Assembly (NCBI GenBank): GCA_031267055.1
Contig: JAIRZV010000064.1
Location: forward strand, 1 to 30,454
Reading direction: 5' to 3'
DNA length: 30,454 nucleotides
Origin: Candidatus Margulisiibacteriota bacterium
Lineage (GTDB): Bacteria; Margulisbacteria; Termititenacia; Termititenacales; Termititenacaceae
Notes under the pieces: model-generated
The model's database searches: none
Told to the model about the DNA's origin: nothing
Seen by the model: the letters and a program-made list of their open reading frames with translations, nothing else
Position numbers and translations under genes: made by a program
Shown here: in pieces, positions 4,911-13,859 of the stretch
Layout: each line of letters starts with the position of its first letter
Numbering within the stretch: position 1 is the stretch's first letter

Positions 4911-6752
4911 TTGCAGTGCGACAATCCGGAATTTAAGCAGCTAAAATTCAGAGATTTTGACGCGGATCGAGACGGCCAAATCTCTCCTGAAGAATTTCAT
5001 TTTACTTTGGCTTACAAATCTCAACTGGGAATCGAGAAAAAAGAGCTGCGAAAATTCGACTTTATCAATATTTATTTGCCGCAAAATTTAACTGACAAAA
5101 ATTCTTTCGTTCAATTGTTGAAAGAAGCTCAAACTTATTATCCTGATGAAGAAGCTTCGCTGGCCGTTTTTGCGCAAGCCGATAAGAATTTGTTGGCCGC
5201 AACAGCACAGGATAGACGCGCGATGTTGTCGATCATATGGCTTTTTAATAGTCCCAATAGAACCATAACCGACAAAATTATCACCAAACTTAATGAATTA
5301 TATGGCCAGATGTCGTCGCAAAACATTGAAAATATCTTTAAAGTAATGGATGCATTTCGTGAAAAAACGACACGTCACTCTATACTGTCCAATGCGGATT
5401 TAAAAGGGGATTTTTTATATCTATTAAATCTTTCACAACCATCCATATCCGCTATTAATTATCTTTTCCTGCGGAAATTTTGTTCCGCCGAGGATCTGGC
5501 AAAGACACCCGTGAGAGGAGAAGAAAAAACCGCTTTAGAAGCTTTATGGCAGAAATGTCAAAATCTAACCATCTCCAATCTAAATCCGCCGCCACCAGCT
5601 AAACCGTCACCAATTACATTTCCGGAACGTTTTGCCAGCGTCGCTGAACTACAAAAAATCGTGGATTTCCGCCAGCAGCCTCTGGATCCTGACCAAAAAA
5701 TAGCCCTAGTTATTTTTAACAAAGACGATCCCAATGGCGCTTTTGAAATTAATAACATCACAGAATTAATTGCCAACGGGTATCAAGTTTGTTATTACGA
5801 AGTCGAGAGCGATCAAGAATTAGAAAACATTTTTGCTAACACCTACAATTGCAATACTCCTGACGGAGGAAAACAACGTCTCATTGATTTAATCTATCTG
5901 GGCGGACACGGCATGCTTAGTGGGATTTCTTTTTCTCTAGGCAACATTACTGGAAATACTGACCTTATTCAAATCATTAACACGTTGACTAAACAATTGT
6001 CTTTTCCGCCATTCTCTGAAGAGGAAATAAAACAACTCTATTTTAATGAAGCTAATCCTGAACTGCTGACCAAATTTAATACCTTTGTCCAACAACTGGA
6101 CTCTAAAATGCTAGACATCACGGACAATGCTGAAATGCAAAAATGTAGTCGTTATTGTGCTCCCAAAAGCCCCGTTGTGGCGGCGGCCTGCGAAACCGGT
6201 CTGAACCAAGAATATATTCCCAATTTTGCCCATTCTCTAGCCAGAAATTTCACGGAACAAATAGTTTATGCACCGACCATAATAGCCTCTAGCAATAACA
6301 CCAAGATGTTGTTTGATGAAAATCAAAACTTTAGCGGCATGCGTTATTCAGATAATCCTGAGGACACTTACATCGTCCAAAATTCTAATCTGCCGCCGAT
6401 CTTGAACCCAGAAAACGCCGCCGCGTATATTCTTGATGAGAAAGCCGCGGCGCAATGCGTCCTGTATATGTCATCCACAGCCGTTTTGGAAAAGTTCGGC
6501 ATAGAAATCAGCACTAAGGCTGGCGAAAAAAATCCACATAATTTAATCCATATAGAGAGTTCTAAACAAGCATATACAATTCATTACGCTTCAACAGAAC
6601 AATCAGGCCGCAACAGTTTTAATTTAGGTGGACCGCTAGTGGATCATTTAGATATCGTGGAACTACCCAATGGATCAATAATAATTCAAGAAGTCAGCAA
6701 AATTCTTGGGCTTCCAATATCTGTAATTCATGTACTTTCCAACACTCCATAA
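4911..6752 (+). CDS. EF-hand plus CHAT/caspase-like cysteine protease
   Basis: 613 aa from a TTG at 4911; an in-frame stop lies at 4893-4895 and no ATG occurs before residue 105. Residues 17-28 form a canonical EF-hand loop (D17, D19, D21, G22, I24, E28), suggesting calcium binding. Residues 264-440 look like a caspase fold. A beta-strand (KIALVIFN) is followed by LIYLGGHG with H333, then PVVAAACETG with C427. The ACETG ending is the hallmark of CHAT peptidases, and His-Cys is the catalytic dyad. The His-Cys distance (94) is longer than usual, with a helical insert. Residues about 225-235 are a Pro-rich linker. The C-terminal part (460-613) is unassigned. There is no signal peptide, no SD near the TTG and lower GC than the genes to the right, so a lost 5' end is possible. 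The 3' end overlaps the convergent slt gene by 25 bases. Substrate unknown. Confidence 0.75.
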   Translation: MQCDNPEFKQLKFRDFDADRDGQISPEEFHFTLAYKSQLGIEKKELRKFDFINIYLPQNLTDKNSFVQLLKEAQTYYPDEEASLAVFAQADKNLLAATAQDRRAMLSIIWLFNSPNRTITDKIITKLNELYGQMSSQNIENIFKVMDAFREKTTRHSILSNADLKGDFLYLLNLSQPSISAINYLFLRKFCSAEDLAKTPVRGEEKTALEALWQKCQNLTISNLNPPPPAKPSPITFPERFASVAELQKIVDFRQQPLDPDQKIALVIFNKDDPNGAFEINNITELIANGYQVCYYEVESDQELENIFANTYNCNTPDGGKQRLIDLIYLGGHGMLSGISFSLGNITGNTDLIQIINTLTKQLSFPPFSEEEIKQLYFNEANPELLTKFNTFVQQLDSKMLDITDNAEMQKCSRYCAPKSPVVAAACETGLNQEYIPNFAHSLARNFTEQIVYAPTIIASSNNTKMLFDENQNFSGMRYSDNPEDTYIVQNSNLPPILNPENAAAYILDEKAAAQCVLYMSSTAVLEKFGIEISTKAGEKNPHNLIHIESSKQAYTIHYASTEQSGRNSFNLGGPLVDHLDIVELPNGSIIIQEVSKILGLPISVIHVLSNTP

Positions 6753-8509
6753 ATCAAATCGTACAGCCAATATCCCCGCATCACCCTTTTAACATAATTG
6801 CGGGTTTCCGTGTAGGCAATGCTTTCGACAAAAATGTCGATGTCAAAATTTTTCAAACCGCCGTGCTGGCGCAGCCAACGCGCTGCCGCCGTGGGGCCGG
6901 CGTTGTAAGCCGCCAGCGCCAGATATTGATTGCCGCCAAACTGCTCCAGCATTTGCCGCAAATAAACTGTGCCCAGCAAAATATTCAGATCCGGTCGGCG
7001 CAAAATCTCCGGCTCAAATCCGTCGGTCAAAATCTGTTCCTGGCGCATGACCTGCAAAGCCGTGGCCGGTATGAGCTGCATCAAGCCATAGGCGTTGGCT
7101 GGCGACAGCGCTTTTTCGTCAAAACGTGATTCTTCGCGGATCAGCGCGTATACGTAATTGGCCGGCAGTTTATTTTTCACGGCGTTGGCGCGGACCAGTC
7201 CGGCCTGCGCCTGCGGAAAACAGATCCGCCACAATTCCGGCGGCGCGAGCACAGTATGGTCATGAGTTCTTTCCGCGTCGGCCAAAACTCCGGCGCTTAA
7301 ATTGATCGCGTCCAAATAACTGCCAGAGCGGTAAGCGGCATGCGCCAAATAGATGCGCAAAGCGGTGGAAATCCTCTCCTGTTTGTTGTGGTCGGTCAAT
7401 AATCTCGCTTCGGCCAGAGCGTCAGCGTATTCGCCCAGCTTGACCAGCTCCAGCAAAGCGCGGTCAGTCTGCGGTTTGATGTCCGCAAGCTGCACATTAT
7501 CGGAAGGTATAACCGGAGTTATACCAAGTTGTTGCGCGGCACGCCAGCCGTAAAAACGCGCCGGAAATTCCCGCGCGGCCTGTTGAAAAATCAACTCGGC
7601 GTCTTTGGCACGCCGCAATTTTTGATAACACTTGCCGGCCCAGTACAGCAGAGAATCCGCGTTGTCCGAATATCTATCCAGACCATAACCTTCCAGAAAA
7701 ACCGCCGCGGCGCGCTGATAGTTTTTTTGCTGGAAATACACCGAGCCGACTTCCCAGACCGCATCGTCGGCATAACGCGAAGCCGGATAATCCCTGTACA
7801 GACGCTGATAATGACGCAGACTGTTTTCGCCGCGGGTGTACCGCGCCAAATTGTAAAGAGCCAGCGGCGCGTACTCCGCAGTCGGATATTTTTGGACAAC
7901 CTCATTAAATCTCTGCAAAGCCAGCGTGGTCTGACGGGTGTGCAGAGCCAGTACACCCAGATAATAAACCGACCCGGCGCCCGCACGCGCCAGCAAAATC
8001 CGCCGCGCCCGGTCCGGCTCGGCACAGTATATGTAAGCACGCGCTTGATAATAGTAAACATCTTCCGGCAAATCATTCATTTGCTCATTGGCCGAAACAG
8101 CGTCCAGCAAACGCAGCGCTTCAGGATATTGGCTTTTGGCAAAAAGCTTGCCGACTTTTTTGTAGGCAGCCAGCGGGTGAATCTCCGGAGCTCGGTCCAG
8201 AGCCAGATAACAATCGTTCAGCAATTCCAAAGCCTCGTCGAGATAGGGAATATTTTCCTGCGTTATGTATCTCTCCAGTATCGCCGTGGCGCGCGCAGTC
8301 TGGCCAACTTGATAGGAAGCCAGCGCGCGGTAATAATCGCAGTACGACCGCAAATGTCGGCGGTTGGCGCCGACATAGCCAAACACGCGGTAAGCTTCGT
8401 CATAATGGCCGTCCTGCAAATATTTTTTAGCCTGCGCGTAATCAAGATTGGCGGCGTTCAACAGACCGCTCAAACACAAGCCCAGTAAAAAAACACGCAG
8501 CATAAACAT
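6728..8509 (-). CDS. Slt-type soluble lytic transglycosylase with TPR-like repeats
   Basis: 593 aa. Residues 1-20 are a signal peptide (LRVFLLGLCLSGLLNAA), so it acts in the periplasm. Residues about 21-440 are alpha-helical repeats of TPR/Slt70 ring type (for example YPTAEYAPLALYNLARY and YPASRYADDAVWEVGSVYF). Residues about 450-580 are the SLT catalytic domain: ALIREESRF with catalytic E460, then AYGLMQLIPATA and YLALAAYNAGP. Slt enzymes cleave the glycan strands of peptidoglycan, forming 1,6-anhydro-muramyl ends. Length and layout match E. coli Slt70 (about 645 aa). The start could be the ATG at 8509 or two codons later. Neither has a strong ribosome site, and the gene lies 46 bases after the outer-membrane gene, so it is probably translated from the same message. 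It overlaps the CHAT protease gene at its 3' end. Confidence 0.92.
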   Translation of the reverse strand: MFMLRVFLLGLCLSGLLNAANLDYAQAKKYLQDGHYDEAYRVFGYVGANRRHLRSYCDYYRALASYQVGQTARATAILERYITQENIPYLDEALELLNDCYLALDRAPEIHPLAAYKKVGKLFAKSQYPEALRLLDAVSANEQMNDLPEDVYYYQARAYIYCAEPDRARRILLARAGAGSVYYLGVLALHTRQTTLALQRFNEVVQKYPTAEYAPLALYNLARYTRGENSLRHYQRLYRDYPASRYADDAVWEVGSVYFQQKNYQRAAAVFLEGYGLDRYSDNADSLLYWAGKCYQKLRRAKDAELIFQQAAREFPARFYGWRAAQQLGITPVIPSDNVQLADIKPQTDRALLELVKLGEYADALAEARLLTDHNKQERISTALRIYLAHAAYRSGSYLDAINLSAGVLADAERTHDHTVLAPPELWRICFPQAQAGLVRANAVKNKLPANYVYALIREESRFDEKALSPANAYGLMQLIPATALQVMRQEQILTDGFEPEILRRPDLNILLGTVYLRQMLEQFGGNQYLALAAYNAGPTAAARWLRQHGGLKNFDIDIFVESIAYTETRNYVKRVMRGYWLYDLIYGVLEST

Positions 8510-8555
8510 AAGGGCCTAATTTTAACTTATTTTGGCAAAGCCTGCTTGTTTAAAT

Positions 8556-11500
8556 TTAGAAATTTATTGTGCCTTTCGCATAAAAGGCGTTTAAGGAATA
8601 AGAATACTCAGGATTTTCGCGGTCAAAAAAATGCAGCCGCGTCAAATTGATGTCCACGATCATATTGTCAATAATGACATTGGAAATATCTTTGTTCAAT
8701 TTAAAAGTCAGCGTGTTAGTCACTTTAATATCGTCGCGTTCGACCACCGTCGTCTGCACAAAGCCGCTCAAAGTGTTTAAGCTATCGTTTTGCTGCGGGT
8801 CGTTCGTGCCCTGGCCGATCGTGTAGAGATTTTCGTAACTGTAACTCAATTCACCAAAATCAAAATTGAGCGGCGTGTATTTGGCAGTCAATTTTTCCTC
8901 CGTACCGAGCCCCTGCTCAAAAATATTTTGCCGCCAGCCGTAGCGTATCGCCAGATCGGGCAGCGGTTTGTAAGTCGCGCCCACTTCATAAGAACGCGCG
9001 CTAATCTCGTCGTGAATATTGTTAAATGTCGGCGTGCGGCGGCCGGTCTGAATATTTTGCGCGATATGCCGGAAATACATAGAAGCGTCGAGCACCAGTT
9101 TCTGCCAGGGTGTGTAGTCGGCAGCAAGGCGGTTGGTGTCATCATAACGCAGCAGGCGGCCACGGTAGTCGCGGTCAATCAAAGTATTTTTGCCGATCAC
9201 TTCGCCGCTGATGTCGAATTGTTTGTTGAAAACCCGATTAAAACCATAAGTCAGCCCCAGCCGCGTATTCGGCACATCGTAACGCACATTAACCTCATCA
9301 GTCTGGCCGTAAGAATAACGCGTGCCGGTATTGGTTCCGGTGTTGCGCCGGAATTCTTCCAGCATGGTCAAATAATGCGTGTTGGTAAACGAAGTAAAAT
9401 AATTATAGTTCAAATTCATGCGGCTCGTGCCGCTGTCCAGATCGTCGCGGTTGACGCTGACTCGTCCGTCCTGATAAACGTTGCGCCGGTTAATGCGGCG
9501 TTGCGCTAAATCCATTTGCCAGGTGTAATTGATATTTTTCAAAAAAGAAAATTCGGTCAGCGCATAATTTAATTTCAGAGCCTGCGTATCCTCCGGCTCG
9601 ACGCTTTCGACCACAGCCAGACCGTCATTGTACAAAGTTTCGCTCAAACGCTCGGCCATTTTGCTGTTGAAATCCAGATTTAAGGTCAGGCGGTCCAGCG
9701 GATTTAGCGCGTAACTTTGTAATAGTGTATCGTAATGATCCAACGAATAAGTGCGGCGCGTAGTACCGCTGGTCAAATCGCGCGCATTTTGATTAGTCCG
9801 GCGCGTGAACTCCACTTTATTGACGATCAAAAAATCCGCTGGCAAAAAACCGATATATTTGGTTGGATAAAAACGCGAAAATTTATAAACATTCTCCTGA
9901 TATAGATCCGTGCGGTTATGGTTTTCCAGTAAACCGCGATTGTAACGGTCATCATAGCTGAAAGAAATAATATCGTAAGGCCGCAGCGTGCCATTGAAAT
10001 TGTGCTGGCGCGTGATATTAGGCATTTGCTGATAAAGGTCTGTGGCAGCGCTGGCATAAGTGTTGTCATAGTGCAGATAAAACTCTTCGAAAAATTTACT
10101 GGAAAATTCCGGCGGACGGCGGAAAGAAAAATTGAAAACCTGTTTGCGGTCGTTGCCGATAGTTTTGGTGTTCGTCGCGGCCTGCTGCTCAGTGTGATAA
10201 TCCGCACCGGCGTATTCAAAACTGCTGTCGATCGTCCAGGGATTGTAACGGACAAGTTCCGAATAAGCCTGCGATTCGTTGTAGCTAAAAATCGCTTTGT
10301 GCTGCTCGTCGATATTCCGCGCCAGCGAACTGGAAAAAGTCAAATCGTTCAGGGGCCGGAAAAAATTTGTCAACCGGGTATTACGGTTAAAAGTTTTTTC
10401 GGGGCTGTTTTTATCCAGCTCGTCGGTAAAAGACTCAGCGTTGCGCAGAAAAACTCCGGTGCGAAAAGCGTCAGGGCCGACATTTAAATCCATCTGATAA
10501 TCCTGTTGTCGCGTGTCCACCAAATAACTCGCCGTGGTCAAGCTGGGCGCCGGTTCGTTGACGTCCGTGCGATTGTAGGCCAGCGCGATATTGTCATTAG
10601 TATTAAAACCATAGGCCGCACGGTAATTCTGATAAGTCGTGTTGCGAAAACGCTCCATAGTCGCATCGTCGTAAGTGCCGGCCAGCGTATCCTGTTGCTC
10701 GAGGCGCGAATACACAGTCAGTCTGTCCATGGGCTTGGAATTAATAATAATATTTTTGGCTTCGGTGCCGCGCGGATAATTCGCTGGCGCATTACCCACC
10801 GGATCGTATTTGGAATCCACAGTAACATAGCCGGCGGAAATATCCGTATTGCCCAGCCGCAGACGCAGGTCGACTTTGGCGGCTTTGGCTTTTTCGTCAA
10901 ACTGCTCCTGCTCGCCAACTCCGTTGCTGTAATAACTAAAATCCACCCGCACTATATCGGCCGGCGACAAGGCCATGCCGGAATGAAAACGCAAAACTCC
11001 GCCGTTGTAAGCCAGCGTGTAGCTGTCGTTTTTAGTCTGGAGACGGTCGTTGATGTAAACTTTTTCGCTGTCTTCGACGATCTCTAAATTGTTCAAATTT
11101 GGATCTTTGTTCTTCAGTAAATTCAAAATGTTGATCTCTTGTCCGGCTCGACCATTGCCAGTAATCATAATCGATTCCTGCGCCGTGGCACGCTGATATT
11201 GCTTGTGGCTTTCGTTGTACTCCACATCGGCGCGCAGCCAGTCTGTTGGCGAGTAGGCAAATTTGGTGCCGTAAGTCTGATGCAAAACATCACCCGGGTC
11301 GGTGCTCTCAGCGTTGGAAATCTTGTAGGTCAGACGAAAATCATCGTCCGAACTGAAGCTTGAGTAAACATCATAGCCAGAATTCACATTGCCAGTAATG
11401 AAAGTAATAATGCCGCGCTGCCAAGCTTTAGCGTTAGCCGATACCACCGCTTTGCCGTCAGAGGCATGGGCGCCGACAATAAAATCCCAGCGCTCACCCA

Positions 11501-13859
11501 TAATATAATCACGTCTGTATTCCAAAGGCACATAGAAAGGGTTATTTTTGCGGCGCACTTCTAAGACCATCGACTCATAAACGATCGGTTTGGCAAAGGA
11601 AGTTATCTCATCAAGAATTATCGTCGGTTGATTGTTACCTCGAAAATAAACCTGCGGCGCCTGCGAAGCCTGGCCTTGATCGAAAGAAATCTTGATGCGA
11701 TTGGCAGCTATCTGTCCCCAAATAACAACTCGCCCATTAAATTCCGATTTTTCAGCTATGTCGACTTTAACACCATCCACTTGCACTTCACCAAATTTAG
11801 CGATCGGCAAATACTTGATCGAAATATCTATTACAGTAACATCAAGAGGGGTTATGCCATCAGTACTCACCCTAGTGTCAAACGAAACTCCTATATCTCC
11901 ACCAGAAATCGTGTGCGACTCCAGACCCTCGCCTTCCGCGGACTTGGCCTGCTCCTGCACGTAATAACTGCTGATCGTGAACTGTTCTTTTTTCTGCAGC
12001 TCTGTCGGCATCAATGAATCAAAATAACGGTAATTGACCTGTATGGCGTCGACCGAATTGATGCGCCGCGGAAAACTAAGCGAACCGGTGCGCGGATCCA
12101 GAGTGTAGTCCACGCCTTCGATCATATTCAGATTATTGACCATGATCGCCGTACTGCCCGGCACCAGCAAACCGTGCGCCAAAGCGTACGGCCCCTGTGA
12201 GTCGCGGCCTTTGATGATTTCCTGCGCCGCGCGGGTCTGATTGTACACATACTCGACTTGCAAAGCATAAGTGTCCGCCGGCAGCGGCCGCAAAAAAGTC
12301 AGCAAACCAGTCGCGTAATTTAATTTATAATCCTGATTGGCGATCAGCTGTTCACCTTCAAAATAAACTTTTTCTGTAAAAGAAATCACCGGAAAATCCG
12401 CCAGCTGGATTTTTTCCAAAACTCCGGTCTCGACCGCCGCGTAGTCCACCGCAAAAGGAACTTTGCGCGCCGTTTCGTTTGCGGCGCCGTGATTGAAGAT
12501 CAGATAAAAATTTTTCGCGCCGGCTGTTTCCTCGAGCAAGCGGCGGTCCAAAACAAATTGCCCGTCAGAGAGCCGTAATTCCTGCGCGTCATTTTGGAAA
12601 TTAACCAATATTTTTTCGTGCAGGCCGTCATAAGTACGGAAAATAAAATGCAGTGTTTCATTTTGCGCAAATTTATCGCGCGTAAAATCAACTATGCCTT
12701 CCGGCAAAAGGACTTGATAACCGGCGGATACGCGGTCAATACAAAGCTCCGGTTTTTCCAAAAAAAGCCGATACTCTTGCCGCAAAGTATAGTCCGCAAA
12801 TTCATAATCTACCGCCGTTTCCTGTTCGCCTTGCATCAGTGGCAAAGCCAAAGCCCAAGCGCCGTCCTCCGCCGGCTGCAAAGGAATGCGTTCATTAAGA
12901 TAGCGCAGATAAACCGCCTGCTCCGCGCCGCGCTGTACCGCGACATTTAATTCGCCGTCCCGATAGGTAAAACTCGTCGCCGCGCGCAAAGCGTCCGGCG
13001 GCGCGGCCACCGGCTCATTGAGCGCCGGCTCGTATTGATACACCGCGTCCGCCGTGATAATGGTCGGCTCGGAACCGCGGTAAGCTTTGTAGCGGTGCTG
13101 TACGCCGCTCAAACGGATTTTTGAGGAAATCGGCAAAAAATCTTCGATCGGGTCTAAATACTCGTATGAACCCTCGATCTTGTCCAGCACGGAAAGGATT
13201 TTGTCAAAAACAACCTTGCCGTCAAAATAATCCACACGGTAATCGTTATCCGAAAGCTCGTTGCCGTTGAGGCGGATTTTGAGTGTGCCTTCCACGATAT
13301 TGGTCTGGCCGAGGCTGTACTCGCGTTTGCCCGAACCCTGAAAAGAAAACTCGCGCTCATGCGAACGCTCCTCGCCGTAAATCGCCTCCAGCTCAAAATC
13401 CTTGTCCAGATAATCGGCGTGCAGGCCGTCGATACCTTTGCCCAGCGCGAACATGTCGCCGTTGACCAGAGCGGCGTCGTACTTGCCGAAATACACCGAA
13501 AATTTATCATACTCGACATAAATATCTGTTTCCTGTGGCAGGTCGGGGTCCTGAGTGATCTTGTAACGCACGTAAAGCTTTTCGTTGATCTGGCCTTCGA
13601 GATCGATCAAGCGGCGGTGACGCAAGCCGTCATACACTTTGACCGAAGCCGGCAGGCCTAAATATTCGGCGGTGTTTTGATATTTTTGCGGATCGCCGGA
13701 CTGTTCCAAAGTGTTGAATTCCAATTCTTCGTAGCCGGAAATGTCCACCTGCGGATAAGCGCGGCCGGGCTGAAAAGCGGACTTGCCGCGTTTCATCGGG
13801 TCTTTGGCCGCCGCTGGCAGCAGCAGCAAGATCAACAAAATTGTCCAAAACTTCTTCAC
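8556..13859 (-). CDS. Giant predicted outer-membrane beta-barrel protein
   Basis: 1767 aa from a GTG at 13857-13859, chosen because GGAG lies 5 bases upstream and the GTG overlaps the hemW stop (GTGA). Residues 1-18 are a signal peptide (VKKFWTILLILLLLPAAA). The N-terminal half repeats a beta module with the pattern NG..L...DY.(V/L)DY..G...F, seen at about residues 195 (LNGNELSDNDYRVDYFDG), 490, 570 and 930. The C-terminal half (from about 960) consists of alternating Tyr/Arg/Asn/Asp beta-strands, and the protein ends in F, as outer-membrane barrels do. The size and the DY-G module recall SprA, the type 9 secretion translocon of Bacteroidota, but that likeness is weak and unproven. The role could be secretion, adhesion or envelope assembly. 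It is followed by slt and coupled to hemW. Confidence 0.8.
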   Translation of the reverse strand: MKKFWTILLILLLLPAAAKDPMKRGKSAFQPGRAYPQVDISGYEELEFNTLEQSGDPQKYQNTAEYLGLPASVKVYDGLRHRRLIDLEGQINEKLYVRYKITQDPDLPQETDIYVEYDKFSVYFGKYDAALVNGDMFALGKGIDGLHADYLDKDFELEAIYGEERSHEREFSFQGSGKREYSLGQTNIVEGTLKIRLNGNELSDNDYRVDYFDGKVVFDKILSVLDKIEGSYEYLDPIEDFLPISSKIRLSGVQHRYKAYRGSEPTIITADAVYQYEPALNEPVAAPPDALRAATSFTYRDGELNVAVQRGAEQAVYLRYLNERIPLQPAEDGAWALALPLMQGEQETAVDYEFADYTLRQEYRLFLEKPELCIDRVSAGYQVLLPEGIVDFTRDKFAQNETLHFIFRTYDGLHEKILVNFQNDAQELRLSDGQFVLDRRLLEETAGAKNFYLIFNHGAANETARKVPFAVDYAAVETGVLEKIQLADFPVISFTEKVYFEGEQLIANQDYKLNYATGLLTFLRPLPADTYALQVEYVYNQTRAAQEIIKGRDSQGPYALAHGLLVPGSTAIMVNNLNMIEGVDYTLDPRTGSLSFPRRINSVDAIQVNYRYFDSLMPTELQKKEQFTISSYYVQEQAKSAEGEGLESHTISGGDIGVSFDTRVSTDGITPLDVTVIDISIKYLPIAKFGEVQVDGVKVDIAEKSEFNGRVVIWGQIAANRIKISFDQGQASQAPQVYFRGNNQPTIILDEITSFAKPIVYESMVLEVRRKNNPFYVPLEYRRDYIMGERWDFIVGAHASDGKAVVSANAKAWQRGIITFITGNVNSGYDVYSSFSSDDDFRLTYKISNAESTDPGDVLHQTYGTKFAYSPTDWLRADVEYNESHKQYQRATAQESIMITGNGRAGQEINILNLLKNKDPNLNNLEIVEDSEKVYINDRLQTKNDSYTLAYNGGVLRFHSGMALSPADIVRVDFSYYSNGVGEQEQFDEKAKAAKVDLRLRLGNTDISAGYVTVDSKYDPVGNAPANYPRGTEAKNIIINSKPMDRLTVYSRLEQQDTLAGTYDDATMERFRNTTYQNYRAAYGFNTNDNIALAYNRTDVNEPAPSLTTASYLVDTRQQDYQMDLNVGPDAFRTGVFLRNAESFTDELDKNSPEKTFNRNTRLTNFFRPLNDLTFSSSLARNIDEQHKAIFSYNESQAYSELVRYNPWTIDSSFEYAGADYHTEQQAATNTKTIGNDRKQVFNFSFRRPPEFSSKFFEEFYLHYDNTYASAATDLYQQMPNITRQHNFNGTLRPYDIISFSYDDRYNRGLLENHNRTDLYQENVYKFSRFYPTKYIGFLPADFLIVNKVEFTRRTNQNARDLTSGTTRRTYSLDHYDTLLQSYALNPLDRLTLNLDFNSKMAERLSETLYNDGLAVVESVEPEDTQALKLNYALTEFSFLKNINYTWQMDLAQRRINRRNVYQDGRVSVNRDDLDSGTSRMNLNYNYFTSFTNTHYLTMLEEFRRNTGTNTGTRYSYGQTDEVNVRYDVPNTRLGLTYGFNRVFNKQFDISGEVIGKNTLIDRDYRGRLLRYDDTNRLAADYTPWQKLVLDASMYFRHIAQNIQTGRRTPTFNNIHDEISARSYEVGATYKPLPDLAIRYGWRQNIFEQGLGTEEKLTAKYTPLNFDFGELSYSYENLYTIGQGTNDPQQNDSLNTLSGFVQTTVVERDDIKVTNTLTFKLNKDISNVIIDNMIVDINLTRLHFFDRENPEYSYSLNAFYAKGTINF

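Noticed and set aside
7529..8488. A 319-codon plus-strand open frame opposite the lytic transglycosylase gene, and similar long frames opposite the outer-membrane, lepA, purF and purL genes.
   Set aside because: The GC-rich third positions of the real genes keep the opposite strand open; the products are Arg/Gln/Ile-rich without domains.
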